Of a stretch of 64,000 nucleotides of DNA, positions 27,501 to 36,432 are shown in pieces. How positions within the stretch are numbered: the stretch's first letter is position 1; every line of letters begins with the position of its first letter. The notes under the pieces are model-generated. The model was given only the letters and a program-made list of their open reading frames with translations, was not told the DNA's origin and did not search any database. A program made the position numbers and the translations under genes. This stretch comes from Pelosinus sp. (GTDB lineage: Bacteria > Bacillota > Negativicutes > Propionisporales > Propionisporaceae): positions 1-64,000 of the forward strand of contig JAJFUN010000062.1 in NCBI GenBank assembly GCA_021372375.1. Reading direction: 5' to 3'.

Positions 27501-30299
27501 TAAAAACCGTTTTATTAATCGTCCACAAGTGTTATTATCGGCTAATACAGAAGCAATACTTATTATTCTTTCGGAGGCGATAGTTCGTATTTCCTGTAAT
27601 CGTTTAACTGCTTCATCCCGTTTCTGGCACAAATCTGCTTCTTGGGCGGGCGGCAATATTCCAGACGGTATTGGGTTATTCTCATATTGTAGGTCTACCG
27701 ATATCTGCTCTTTAGCATCACGATTGGCTTCTAAATATTCTTTAGCATATGGGCCCAAATTAGCCCGGCTATTGGAGATATCATCTAACAATTCCGGTTT
27801 TCCTAAAACAAGTGACCTAATTTCGTGTAGTACAATCTCTCGAGTTAATTCTGAATAATGATTGCGTTCTACGCCATTTGCAATTTGAGCTGCATCCTCA
27901 CGACTATCGGAAAATATAACAAGCTTACGTTTTGCCCAATAAGGAAGCTGGTAAAATAGTTCTTTTGTAAAAACCTGGCTTACTTTCGAAAAACCAGTTC
28001 TAAATCCCCGAATTGGCGATTTACGTTGGCGTCTCGTATGATTGGCTGAGCATGCTGGACACACGCAGGGCAAAGCTCTATGCTGCTGCAAATTTGTATC
28101 ATTAGGTTCATTAATACAAAAAAGATAGCCTCTTACCCAGTTATCAGGATCTATAATAGCCTTGTCATGAGTCAGTTCTACATTACCCGTCAAATTACTA
28201 AGGCTTGCCTCTACCCACTCTGCTTCTGTCGCAGGCGTCCATTTACCGGTAAGATCGTTGCGATGGGCATTTATAGACGGCTGTTGCCAAGTCCCAGTAA
28301 AACCGAATGTTTGATTTTCACTCGGCCAAAAAACAGCATAATCCAAAAAAGTACGACGCTCAACAAACCTAGCAGGCTGTCGATCAGGTATACCCTCAAT
28401 ATCCGGATCTGTAGCAAGCATTTCTATGGAACCATTAGCCTGCTTTAACCGACTCCCCCCCAACATTACTGTGCCACAATGCTCACAGTAAAGGAGTTCT
28501 AGTACTCTATGTCCTGTTGTCCTACAAATTATTTGTGACGAAGGGAAGAGCTCTCCAACTGGACGACCTGTAAGAGGTTTAGTAGAAGCCCAAAGACCTT
28601 CAATATTTCGGAAGAAATAATGAAGTCTAAATGAGGGTAAAGATGTTTTTGCATGTATTGCATCAAATAGTCCTCTCGAAATTAGTAGTCCTCTAACTGC
28701 TTTACGCCACTCCGGATAGTTCCCAAAAATATTCTGCGAAAAATCCCATAGTGAAACTGCTTTTAGTTCTTGACATACTTCACACGCTTTTAACATCCGT
28801 TCATTTATATTAAGTTTTGGATTGTTTAACCATTGTAGATACTTGTCCATACCTATACCAACCATAGCTTGCCCCCCAAGCATTTGGGTTGCTTGTTCAA
28901 AAACCCATTCCGGAATGTTTGGATAATGATCCGCAATAAGAGTAAATGGATCTCCTGGTAAGTACTTATTTCCTGATATATCTTGTAGTGGCGGTGTTTT
29001 TCCCTCAATAACCTCAAAATTTGTCTGTCCAAAAAAATCCTGAAGAAACTGATGACTTTCTGGATTGTTCGCCTGAAGTGAAGCACTAGACGCTAATATC
29101 CGAAGTTGAGGATGACCAGGAGTAAGCCCTAATCTTAATAATAGTAATCTGAGTAAGTAAGCTACCTCCGCACCAGCTGTTCCACGATATAAATGTAACT
29201 CATCAACAACAAGATGGAAAATGCGATCTTTCTTTACCTGTGCACGTTGACCACTAGGTACATCATCGCCTTGGAGCCATTGTCTAGTTTTCTCAAAAAT
29301 ATGCTTATCTTCGTCACGCATAAGCATAATACTTAACATCGAAAAATTTGTAATGAAAATGTCAGGTGGTGCTTCCTGCATGTCCCAGCGACAGCGCATC
29401 TCACTACCGTCTAATCGAGGAAAAAAATAAATTGTATCTGAATCTGATTCGGGGTTGTTCGCATACTGTAACGCCTTTTGCGAAGTATCATCTATTATAG
29501 TTAGTTTTTTAACTAAATTGTCTAAACGCTTCTTGTCAGGATCCACTCCCCCTTTTTTATACTCGTGCCCTGCAATTGGAGTTTCACCATTGTACCGTCC
29601 TAAATAAATCTTATTACCATTGGCATTGGTTGATAGCCATTTCCGAGCACGCTCTGAATCCAGCGCTTTTCTTAATCGTGTTAACTGATCTTCTACTAAA
29701 GCGTTCATAGGATATAAAACTAATGCTCTTACGGCTGCCGGTCTTGTCTCATGTCCTCTTTGAGAAACACGGTAACTCCGTTCAAGATTACTTTCATTTT
29801 TTTTACACGAATTTAGCCAAGATGAATTCTTCCACCAATCATTTATATTCGCCGGTGCTTGTTGAGGCGGCGACCAGCTACAGATTTCCTTTGATAATTG
29901 TGCGAAAAGCGGCATAAGAAAAGATTCCGTTTTACCTGCACCTGTTCCGGCAGTTATAACACAATTTTTTCCATCCATAGCCTTCTGCAACATCTCATAT
30001 TGGTGACTATACAGGGGAAAATCCTCCATTAGTCCGCAATTTACTAACTCTTTAAATACGACTAATTCGGAAGATGTAAGGCCAGGAATATCTTGTACCG
30101 TTAACTGATCAATGTTTTTATTACTACTCTTATACCTAGGAAGAGGCTCTACTAAAGGTTCTCTGCTTAATACCCGATCTTTATAAAGAAGCTTTTCTCT
30201 CTCTTCCTCCAGTAATGGAAAACGAGTTCCAAATGCAGTTTTTATATAAAGAATGAAGTTATCTCGTATTTTATCAAAAGAACCTATCGGATCAATCAT
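24579..30299 (-). CDS. druE: giant DruE-like helicase with DUF1998
   Basis: The 1906-residue protein is an SF2 helicase: Walker A AGTGAGKT near residue 117, VVDELHLYRGTAGAE (motif II, DELH), LASSASL (motif III), EVGVDIGSLQAVQ and QRVGRAGRRGQ (motifs V and VI). Several zinc-ribbon pairs follow (CPRCGRYHLHYS, CKKCGKTSTHD...CPECG). The end has a DUF1998 cysteine cluster (CDSACYDCLKVYRN, LDWRLA). Size and DUF1998 match DruE of Druantia systems; DrmA of DISARM is a less likely alternative given the neighbours. ATG 30299 follows GGAGGGAG and overlaps the upstream gene by eight bases. Confidence 0.85.
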   Translation of the reverse strand: MIDPIGSFDKIRDNFILYIKTAFGTRFPLLEEEREKLLYKDRVLSREPLVEPLPRYKSSNKNIDQLTVQDIPGLTSSELVVFKELVNCGLMEDFPLYSHQYEMLQKAMDGKNCVITAGTGAGKTESFLMPLFAQLSKEICSWSPPQQAPANINDWWKNSSWLNSCKKNESNLERSYRVSQRGHETRPAAVRALVLYPMNALVEDQLTRLRKALDSERARKWLSTNANGNKIYLGRYNGETPIAGHEYKKGGVDPDKKRLDNLVKKLTIIDDTSQKALQYANNPESDSDTIYFFPRLDGSEMRCRWDMQEAPPDIFITNFSMLSIMLMRDEDKHIFEKTRQWLQGDDVPSGQRAQVKKDRIFHLVVDELHLYRGTAGAEVAYLLRLLLLRLGLTPGHPQLRILASSASLQANNPESHQFLQDFFGQTNFEVIEGKTPPLQDISGNKYLPGDPFTLIADHYPNIPEWVFEQATQMLGGQAMVGIGMDKYLQWLNNPKLNINERMLKACEVCQELKAVSLWDFSQNIFGNYPEWRKAVRGLLISRGLFDAIHAKTSLPSFRLHYFFRNIEGLWASTKPLTGRPVGELFPSSQIICRTTGHRVLELLYCEHCGTVMLGGSRLKQANGSIEMLATDPDIEGIPDRQPARFVERRTFLDYAVFWPSENQTFGFTGTWQQPSINAHRNDLTGKWTPATEAEWVEASLSNLTGNVELTHDKAIIDPDNWVRGYLFCINEPNDTNLQQHRALPCVCPACSANHTRRQRKSPIRGFRTGFSKVSQVFTKELFYQLPYWAKRKLVIFSDSREDAAQIANGVERNHYSELTREIVLHEIRSLVLGKPELLDDISNSRANLGPYAKEYLEANRDAKEQISVDLQYENNPIPSGILPPAQEADLCQKRDEAVKRLQEIRTIASERIISIASVLADNNTCGRLIKRFLSLGVNPAGNDLEVQSFEWDNREHHWTELFDVQNQEWYQNLPITTQKAKNDVTDALLKSIGDLFFGRLYFGLESSGLGWLKAHTSIMDIQYASNNLGITKEELTQICDSFIRILGDNYRYSPSKYDDTIQGSINYSSCKASIKKYIRAVSKKVGIGENLLGTTVFDLLHDAGHQNAILTTRLLDVRVSVNADPVWTCPRCGRYHLHYSAGICTNCLCTLDHTADNTCEFIWKKNYIAHPVVSGRPPLRLHCEELTAQSDDQGERQRHFRGIVTNLANQTRNYYQSVDEIDALSVTTTMEVGVDIGSLQAVQLANMPPMRFNYQQRVGRAGRRGQAFAVVLTLCRGRSHDEYYFSKPEKITGDPPPVPFLTMDQERIQKRMIAKECLRRAFHSAGMRWWHGPKPPDSHGEFGLVEDVDGVAGWTQNRAAVLQWLATQNQEQKQVIQALLGKQDLGTLEWLSKVLPSQIDKVAISPELTGQGMAERLAEGAILPMYGMPTRTRLLYHRLEGDKGFTIDRDLELAISEFAPGAQKTKDKVIHTAIGFTGSLMWANNRWVSIGDPLPYRKWMLRCKKCGKTSTHDSEPNEDACPECGAPDMFTKFQVATPQAFRTDLSRGANAKEDNEISFGSPSLLVETSQGLSLTNVSGTNASVYLAQDGRVWRVNDNAGQLFEGTQRITPSPGSGPRLERQWIACRFTDGNNNNAEKVALGAGKTTDVLHIIPTQVPAGVMLDPDVRYSLPGGVRGAVYSAAFLLRRVLAGKLDIDPDEIEIANISREEFNPGQPGIADMVLSDRLPNGAGFTRYLWMHFKDMLTETCKPYAGSYADTIINSNHRCDSACYDCLKVYRNMPYHGLLDWRLAMSYIRILLDAQHNVGLDGNFTVPELRDWPDIAIRERDKFATFFNYQAANFDQLPGFIAGQRRFVVVHPLWNILNPTGLLAKAVVSAGGDAEFIDTFNLLRRPGDCHRFMVRNAP

Positions 30300-31290
30300 T
30301 AATTTCTCCCTCCTCATATGAAGAAAAATCGTATGGTTGTAACTTTTGGCTAATCTTTTCTGCTATACCTGTAGCAATATTTAGAGGTACACCGAAATAT
30401 AAATCCATATTCAATCTGGTCGAAGGCCCCAGAACTCTTCCTTCGATATACCCCTCATTTGCAGCATATCCAGAAGATAATGCCGCAGCCCGAGCCAGTA
30501 ATCGGGGCAAAGGAACAAAACAAGGAACCCCAAGAATATGTCTTACCTTATCATAAAATAAAACGTTGAGCGCAGCCTTTTTTAAAACCATATACCGTCC
30601 CCAATCTCGATCAATTTCTACACTTTTCCCCTCAAAACTCCAGACATGAAACTTCTTTTGCGTATAAGGATCAGTAAATTCTAGTAATCCACTGACATTT
30701 TCACCTCGTCTCACTGATACAAAGTGAAGCCTTTCTAATGAAAACTGTCTACAGCTCCAATTAACACTGCTACTAATGTATCGTTGGAGAGTTGTTTCAT
30801 ATTCTTCCATACTGGATGTAGAGTGCATTATAACCCATGCCGCAGGTACATCAGATTGAATATCCATTCTTAAACTAACTGCTATCCGATTCAATAGAGA
30901 TCGCTCCACTACACTAACACTAATTTTATCTGGTAGTGGAATCCTTGCACGCTGTTGAGGACTCATACTAACTACCATCTGTTCCCGATTGGAACTTTGT
31001 AAATTCATTAAACTACGGATCATCTTAGGAGTTCGAGCCCCTGTCAATATTGCAGTATAGCACCCACGGCCAGGTAATAGCACGAGCTCAGGCCTACAGC
31101 AGTATACCCGTCTTCTGGAATAATCAAATTCACAGTGGGCAAGTTCCTCCATATGACGAGCTATTCGACGTCTGACATTGTTTGCATTTTCCTCACCTAT
31201 AGCATCACTATAAAGATAATCAATTGCTCTATCAAAGTCTGCAAATGAAATATCTCCTCTTGTTGCTAGTATCTCAAGTAATTGACTCAC
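30292..31290 (-). CDS. druG: DruG-like protein, middle gene of the Druantia-like operon
   Basis: The 332-residue protein has an N-terminal winged-helix-like part (ISFADFDRAIDYLYSD, RRRIARHMEELAHCEFDYSR) and a mixed C-terminal region (GVPCFVPLPRLLARAAAL) with no catalytic motif I can name. The identification rests on position: methyltransferase, two unknown proteins, then a giant DUF1998 helicase is the order described for Druantia type II (DruM-DruF-DruG-DruE). It overlaps both neighbours (four bases with DruF, eight with DruE), so the three are one coupled unit. Confidence 0.6.
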   Translation of the reverse strand: MSQLLEILATRGDISFADFDRAIDYLYSDAIGEENANNVRRRIARHMEELAHCEFDYSRRRVYCCRPELVLLPGRGCYTAILTGARTPKMIRSLMNLQSSNREQMVVSMSPQQRARIPLPDKISVSVVERSLLNRIAVSLRMDIQSDVPAAWVIMHSTSSMEEYETTLQRYISSSVNWSCRQFSLERLHFVSVRRGENVSGLLEFTDPYTQKKFHVWSFEGKSVEIDRDWGRYMVLKKAALNVLFYDKVRHILGVPCFVPLPRLLARAAALSSGYAANEGYIEGRVLGPSTRLNMDLYFGVPLNIATGIAEKISQKLQPYDFSSYEEGEIND

Positions 31291-33308
31291 AGCCTTCTCG
31301 CCTCTTTTTTGTAATTATTCCACATCTTAGCAAGAGTTTTCAAGCCAGGAGGAACTACATCGTAAAAAGTAAATATTTTTCTCCACTTCTTCCAATCATA
31401 CGTGATTTTTCTATCACTAAACTTAATATTAGCGATATCATCTAAGTGTCCAACATAATGAGCTTGCCATTTGTCTCTCCTAATTTTGGTAATTGCCCAA
31501 ACCGGATCCCACCCCGAAGGCAGACCTTCACCCGGCCAAAATACTATCTCTCCTGGATTACTGCCTAGAAATATTATTCGATGCGATAAATACGTTGGGA
31601 ACTCAGCATTATAAAGTGGTATATTTCTCAATATTTCTCCACTAACATTTGCTGCAGTAATTGTGCAATAACTGTTACTTATCTCCATTGGCTTTCCAAA
31701 ATGATCTCTCATTAACGGCTCATATTTATCCCTAATTCCCGATTCTTCTAGTTGCATAGTCGCTCTAACTGTCCGATCAGCAATACTAACCTCTATAGGA
31801 ATTGGTTGTGAGACCGGAAGATCACTGGGTAATTCCCATAATCCATCATTACCTAAGCTCAAAGCACATCCCAATGTCATCGGGGTAACATCAACGGGAC
31901 ATCCTTCTATTGCAATTTTCGGTGGCGCGAAATCAAAATATTTATTGCCCCTATCGGACTTGACCCCACCGACAAAATTCATTGATATAGAAATAGGAAG
32001 TCTTAAAACATCGATTCTTGAATGAGATTGTATGACATTTTCTATTTCAAACAATCGCCATCCTATGGGAAGACCATTTATAACATGATTTTCGCGAAAT
32101 ACTTGACATGACTTAGGACCCCATTCTGCAATTTCTTGTACATAATTATTACTACATGCTACAAAATACTTCGTGTTTGTCTGTATCGTATTGGTTTCAA
32201 TAAAACGGGGAAGTTTTTCCCTCATTCCATTTACAAATAATCGAACCTCTCTACCACAGAGGCGAACCCTCCAATTACCCGTTTCATCGCTAAATAATTC
32301 CCCCTCAGTCCAATTGAGATAACCTGCATCCAATATCCCCTTAGTACCTGGATCATAAAACTCAGTGCTCCATGAGTGAATAGAACCCCGACAGGCCCAC
32401 GTCGATTGGTCACGTTCCCTTATAAAAAACATTTCTTCTTCAGGTAAATCACGATTCACTTTAAATCTGATGGAGGATTTTACTGACTGCGAAACACTAT
32501 TATATTCAATGCATAGCCTAGCTGATCCAAAAATTCTAAAACCTTCCGCCGATAAACCTTCATTCTCCGCTCCTACATCACCAGACCAATCTTTTAAGTC
32601 CGCCGCGATTAAATCTATCAAGGCATCCCTCAAATCAGCAGTATCCCTTTCTTCACTTTGAAGTAATCGGCGAGTTCTCATCTGTAATTCAGAATGATTG
32701 CAAATCGCTTTCGATAATACCGATAAGTTGGGCGGACATGTCGGATCAAATCCATATTCTGCAAAAATCCTAGGAAGTGCAGCTCTTTCGTCTGCTGTGA
32801 TCAAGGTCTGTGATAAAGGAAAACCGACATGTACCCAACTCCCTCTAATTCGAGCTGAAAATCGACCTAAAGTCTCAACCATATCGGTCCTACTCCATAC
32901 TTCGAGATCCTGCCATAATTCATACATTCTACGAAATGAAGCAGGCGCTCCAATATCTGCTGGGTTACCTAAGAGTTGATTTAATCTTGGATAATATGCG
33001 TGACTAGAAAATTCTCCCTCTGTACCAGCAGCTAATACAAAGAAAACAAGATAAGCAACATATTGAGGCTTTCCCCAATTACTTCTCCAGTTATAATAAA
33101 TGTCATAGGCCTTTTGGCACAAATATGTCTTATTTGACCAATGCGGTCCTTTCTTAATTGCCGTAATAAAATCATTAAAGTCCGCTCCGGATCTCTCCCC
33201 TATTTTGCTGATTAAGGTTGCATCAGCAAAAAGTATAACTTCTCTTCCAGCCGCGGAAGGATTAAAAAAATAGTCTCGTAAACAGGTATTCCATTCCTGA
33301 TAGTTCAT
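31287..33308 (-). CDS. druF: DruF-like protein, first gene of the coupled Druantia-like unit
   Basis: The 673-residue protein has a helical N-terminus (WNTCLRDYFFNPSAAGREVI, YNWRSNWGKPQYVAYL) and a beta-rich remainder (FKVNRDLPEEEMFFIRERD, YVQEIAEWGPKSCQVF). No catalytic motif is recognised. It starts at ATG 33308 behind GGGGAGAG and ends ATGA-overlapping the next gene. Assigned to DruF only by gene order and size between a cytosine methyltransferase and DruG/DruE-like genes. A role in DNA recognition or complex building is inference. Confidence 0.6.
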   Translation of the reverse strand: MNYQEWNTCLRDYFFNPSAAGREVILFADATLISKIGERSGADFNDFITAIKKGPHWSNKTYLCQKAYDIYYNWRSNWGKPQYVAYLVFFVLAAGTEGEFSSHAYYPRLNQLLGNPADIGAPASFRRMYELWQDLEVWSRTDMVETLGRFSARIRGSWVHVGFPLSQTLITADERAALPRIFAEYGFDPTCPPNLSVLSKAICNHSELQMRTRRLLQSEERDTADLRDALIDLIAADLKDWSGDVGAENEGLSAEGFRIFGSARLCIEYNSVSQSVKSSIRFKVNRDLPEEEMFFIRERDQSTWACRGSIHSWSTEFYDPGTKGILDAGYLNWTEGELFSDETGNWRVRLCGREVRLFVNGMREKLPRFIETNTIQTNTKYFVACSNNYVQEIAEWGPKSCQVFRENHVINGLPIGWRLFEIENVIQSHSRIDVLRLPISISMNFVGGVKSDRGNKYFDFAPPKIAIEGCPVDVTPMTLGCALSLGNDGLWELPSDLPVSQPIPIEVSIADRTVRATMQLEESGIRDKYEPLMRDHFGKPMEISNSYCTITAANVSGEILRNIPLYNAEFPTYLSHRIIFLGSNPGEIVFWPGEGLPSGWDPVWAITKIRRDKWQAHYVGHLDDIANIKFSDRKITYDWKKWRKIFTFYDVVPPGLKTLAKMWNNYKKEARRL

Positions 33309-33403
33309 TTAGCTCTCCCCTTCCGAAGACGCAATAATGAAAAAGCTTCTACACAAAAAATGCTTATTCCTCTACTTTCTTGTATTTTTTTCACACATTC
33401 CAT

Positions 33404-33452
33404 AAAAAATGACAAATGCAACCCTATTATATGGATTGCATTTGTCATTTTT
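33404..33452 (-). terminator. 17-bp terminator between methyltransferase and druF
   Basis: A perfect 17-bp stem (33405-33421 with 33436-33452, core ATGACAAATGCAA) with T-rich flank on the minus strand ends the methyltransferase transcript. The methyltransferase is therefore expressed apart from, or before, the rest of the operon. Confidence 0.85.
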
Positions 33453-33472
33453 ATAAAATTCGATGTCTAAAT

Positions 33473-34630
33473 TCAAATAACATTGGGAGATTTATCCTCC
33501 CTCTTCCCCTCCAGGAAATCCAAAATGGTTTGAGCAATAGCTTTAGCCGCAATATACGGAACACCATTTCCAACAGTCTTAAACATATTGCTTAAAGTCA
33601 TTATTTCAGGCGGTAAAGCAAATTCTTTGGGCAAGGATTGTATAGCCAATGCTTCAGCAACTGATATCCTTCGTGCCTTATAGGGATGTATATGAACTTC
33701 ATTATTACCGTAGCAGGCTGTTGGAGAATATCGCCACCGATGAAGTCGTTTATATGATTTTTTAGAAACATCTCCTTCGTCTATAGTCTTGAATCTTGCA
33801 AGACCTGCCCTCGGAACAAAGCAATGTTTGGCATTAGGGTGTTTCATAACATTATTCAATTCAAACCAGTATTGAACCGTCAATTCTTTAGGTATATTGT
33901 TAGGACAAGCCATTGTTCCATCTTCAACAAAGGTATCAATAGTTGGCCAAGGACATTTACTAATCATTTCAATTGGATATTTAACATAACTTCCCCAAGG
34001 AAAAATTCCTTCCGGTAACATATTATTAATAGACTTTATTGATTTATTTTTTACTATTGATTTTTGAAAACCAATTAAAATAATTCGTTCCCTATCTTGT
34101 GGTACACCATATTCCATAGCATTAATTAAACGTTCAGTTGTAATATAACCTGCGTTATTAAGTTTCTTTTTCATTTCTTCAAAATAAGCACGATGTTTCT
34201 TAGTTCTCCAAAGTCCCTTAACATTTTCAAATACAAAAAAGTCAGGCTTTTGCTGACAAATCAACTTAATATATACATCCGATAACTTACCATTGTTTCC
34301 CTCCCGCCCACGGTTTTTTCCTCCGACTGAAAAATCTGGACAAGGAGGCCCACCAATAAAACCTATAAGATTTCTAGTTTTTCGAGCATCTATAATAAAA
34401 TTGGCAAGAAGTTGTTTATTTTCACCTTTGGTCAATATTGCCACGTCATCTTGATGATAGCCATAAATAGGATCAGGTAAATTTAATAGTTTTCTTGAAT
34501 ATTGGTATGATTCCATGAAAGGTGGATAAATTTCGTTTACTAAGCCAATTCTATATCCACTCATTTGAAAGCCTAGATCCAAGAACCCTGCTCCTGAAAA
34601 AAAAGAAAAAATAATAGGATAGTTAATCAT
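33473..34630 (-). CDS. druM: C5-cytosine DNA methyltransferase, DruM-like
   Basis: The 385-residue enzyme has the C5-cytosine motifs in order: FSFFSGAGFLDLGF (I, SAM binding), GGPPCPDFSVGGKNRG (IV, catalytic Cys), FVFENVKGL (VI, ENV), QDRERIILIG (VIII), SVAEALAIQSLP (IX) and TVGNGVPYIAAKAIA (X). It should methylate the host so that the neighbouring system spares it. ATG 34630 is used: AGGAG is well placed for it, whereas the ATG four codons earlier overlaps the Shine-Dalgarno sequence. It fits DruM of Druantia type II. The target site cannot be read here. Confidence 0.92.
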   Translation of the reverse strand: MINYPIIFSFFSGAGFLDLGFQMSGYRIGLVNEIYPPFMESYQYSRKLLNLPDPIYGYHQDDVAILTKGENKQLLANFIIDARKTRNLIGFIGGPPCPDFSVGGKNRGREGNNGKLSDVYIKLICQQKPDFFVFENVKGLWRTKKHRAYFEEMKKKLNNAGYITTERLINAMEYGVPQDRERIILIGFQKSIVKNKSIKSINNMLPEGIFPWGSYVKYPIEMISKCPWPTIDTFVEDGTMACPNNIPKELTVQYWFELNNVMKHPNAKHCFVPRAGLARFKTIDEGDVSKKSYKRLHRWRYSPTACYGNNEVHIHPYKARRISVAEALAIQSLPKEFALPPEIMTLSNMFKTVGNGVPYIAAKAIAQTILDFLEGKREDKSPNVI

Positions 34631-34642
34631 CATACTCCTCAT

Positions 34643-35070
34643 TCATACGTATTGAATAGTTTTAAATCACATAGTTACTTCTGTAAATTAGAGCTTGATT
34701 CCTTCCGAATAAATAAACTAACCACGACTGTCCACTCTTAATTTATTTTCGAAAAGTCCCCTAGAATATATGATATCATAATCAGCCGTAGTTCTGAAGA
34801 TAGGTTAGCGGTTCGGTACCAGAAAGACAAAGACCAGTGCCAGTGTCACTGTCCCGCATCTTCGCTCATATCTTCCGATTTACCTCCTATACATTATTCC
34901 GCCTAAGAAGTATCCCCTAATGAACGGAGTTGTTGACAACCATTTATGTCAACATAATTCACGGGGACAATTCCACCGATTCAATCCTACCGTATTATTA
35001 TAATTTAAAACTTTCCCAAAAAGCAGAACTCCTCTGTTCAACTAAACTAATCTTAACGCCAAATCATCCC
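34643..35070. other. gene-free spacer between SSB and the methyltransferase
   Basis: I see no gene in this stretch. It contains short repeats such as GTTGACA/TGTCAAC (34932-34953) and ACCAGTGCCAGTGTCACTGT near 34833. It marks the join between the replication genes and the defence cargo and may hold the methyltransferase promoter. Confidence 0.5.
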
Positions 35071-35451
35071 CTAGTACGGGATTTCAACCCCCACATCCCG
35101 CCCAAACTCCGCCGCCAAATCATTTCCCCCTTGCCCGCCTTCCTTCGGCCTATCCAAAAACTCCACCCCCTGCCCCACAACTTCGGCCACTCGCCGCTTT
35201 TCGCCGCCTTCTATCTCATAGCTCCGAATATGCAGCCTGCCCTCGACCAACACCCGCCGCCCCTTCGTAAGATTATTGCCGCAGATTTCAGCGAGCTTCT
35301 CCCACACTACTACCGGAATAAAATCCGCAGCCTCCTCACCATTTACCCGGCGGTTGACGGCCACCGTAAAAGTGGCCACCGCCTTGCCATTTGCCGTATA
35401 CCTTACCTCCGGGTCCTGAGTCAGCCGCCCGACCAGGATTACTTTATTCAT
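35071..35451 (-). CDS. ssb: single-stranded DNA-binding protein
   Basis: The 126-residue SSB has the OB-fold signature MNKVILVGRLTQDPEVRYT and WEKLAEICGNNLTKGRRVLV with EGRLHIRSYE. The C-terminus ends in GVEIPY rather than the usual acidic DDDIPF tip, typical of mobile-element SSBs that may bind host partners weakly. Its ATG overlaps the VRR-NUC stop (TGATG) and follows AAGGGTGAG. Confidence 0.93.
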   Translation of the reverse strand: MNKVILVGRLTQDPEVRYTANGKAVATFTVAVNRRVNGEEAADFIPVVVWEKLAEICGNNLTKGRRVLVEGRLHIRSYEIEGGEKRRVAEVVGQGVEFLDRPKEGGQGGNDLAAEFGRDVGVEIPY

Positions 35452-35762
35452 CAGCTCACCCTTTCTATGCCTTTGGCTACATCTTCTAAGCTCCGTGCCA
35501 GAAGGTATTCTCCGCCATGCCGCCCGATATCGGCCTCAAACTGCAGCTGCACCTCACTTTGCCGCCCCCGTGTGGTCTTGACCTCGATAAACAGCACCCT
35601 TCCCTCTTTGACCGCGATAAAATCACTCACGCCTTTGTAGCTCCCCACGCCCTGCAGGATGTGAAAAACAAACCAGCCGCGGTACTGCAAAAACGCCTTG
35701 ATCTGCCTTTTGATGGCTTTCTCAGACTCCTTTAGCAGCCCGGTACCAAACCACTCAGCCAT
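35451..35762 (-). CDS. VRR-NUC domain nuclease (103 aa)
   Basis: This small protein is a stand-alone VRR-NUC (PD-(D/E)XK) nuclease: GVSDFIAVKEGRVLFIEVKT holds the Asp and the E-x-K, and GRQSEVQLQFEADI completes the fold. Phage members are thought to cut branched DNA or act in recombination. It starts inside the end of the upstream 53-aa gene and overlaps SSB, so it is part of the replication operon. Confidence 0.9.
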   Translation of the reverse strand: MAEWFGTGLLKESEKAIKRQIKAFLQYRGWFVFHILQGVGSYKGVSDFIAVKEGRVLFIEVKTTRGRQSEVQLQFEADIGRHGGEYLLARSLEDVAKGIERVS

Positions 35763-35916
35763 GCTGGATATCTCCTTTTTTCTTTTTCAGCCTGAGCTCG
35801 GTAATGAGCCGCAAACAATATTCCTCAAGCTCGGCTTTACTATCGGCGCTCTGGGCGACCTCACAGAGTTCACGCAGGCAGTTTAGATGTTTATTAAAAT
35901 TTTTTTGATCAATCAT
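35755..35916 (-). CDS. small helical protein (53 aa)
   Basis: ATG 35916 (behind AGGAG) opens a 53-residue frame, MIDQKNFNKHLNCLRELCEV, ending with a lysine run and GDIQHG. It is probably one helical hairpin. It overlaps the VRR-NUC start by eight bases and follows the helicase-loader gene closely. No family is recognised. Confidence 0.6.
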   Translation of the reverse strand: MIDQKNFNKHLNCLRELCEVAQSADSKAELEEYCLRLITELRLKKKKGDIQHG

Positions 35917-35931
35917 TTTGTATTCGCTCCT

Positions 35932-36432
35932 TTATGAAATAGATTTTAGACTGGCACTTTCTAACATGGCGGCCACCTTTTCATTGACCGCCTGTTCTTT
36001 TTCCCGGTTTAACGTAAGGTCATACAGCTTAAAGAAATGCGCTCGCACCGGCACCATATTGTCACACGCACACAAGGCGCGAATTCCACCAAGCTCTTTT
36101 ACAATCCGGCCGACGGCCTCATGAGACCAGCTTGGCACACTGTAAGGGTCAAGATTCTTACACACCTCATTCCAGGCTTCATCCGGTGACGGCAGCCCCG
36201 CAGACTTGAGCCTCAAACTGTCCACTGCTTCCACAAGCTCGGCTATAGTAGGAAAGAACTTGGCGCGAAGCAGCACTTTAGCAAGGCCTGCTTCTACCAT
36301 CGCAAACGGCAGATGTCCCAGCATCTTGTGCCACAAGGCCGCGGTGATTTCTATTCGGATATTTTTATCCTGCATATTCGGCCAATTGGCCATGGCAAGG
36401 GCCACCAAACGGCTGGTTTCCTGCTTATTCAT
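35932..36432 (-). CDS. phage-type replicative helicase loader/inhibitor (G39P-like)
   Basis: The 166-residue protein has the pattern of the G39P loader/inhibitor family (MANWPNMQDKNIRIEITAALW, FFPTIAELVEAVDSL, SPDEAWNEVCK). Such proteins hand the host DnaB-type helicase to the element's origin. It overlaps the upstream HTH gene by eight bases. The context of HTH protein, loader, SSB and ERF supports an autonomous replication module. Confidence 0.7.
   Translation of the reverse strand: MNKQETSRLVALAMANWPNMQDKNIRIEITAALWHKMLGHLPFAMVEAGLAKVLLRAKFFPTIAELVEAVDSLRLKSAGLPSPDEAWNEVCKNLDPYSVPSWSHEAVGRIVKELGGIRALCACDNMVPVRAHFFKLYDLTLNREKEQAVNEKVAAMLESASLKSIS

Noticed and set aside
22649-34630. DISARM system
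   Set aside because: A DUF1998 helicase with a cytosine methyltransferase also occurs in DISARM, but no DrmB-like DUF1998 partner or phospholipase-D DrmC is present and the gene order fits Druantia type II.
34930-35640. 236-aa + strand open frame
   Set aside because: It lies antisense to SSB and VRR-NUC, which have clear family motifs and ribosome sites; its composition (Pro/His/Leu-rich) is that of a shadow frame.
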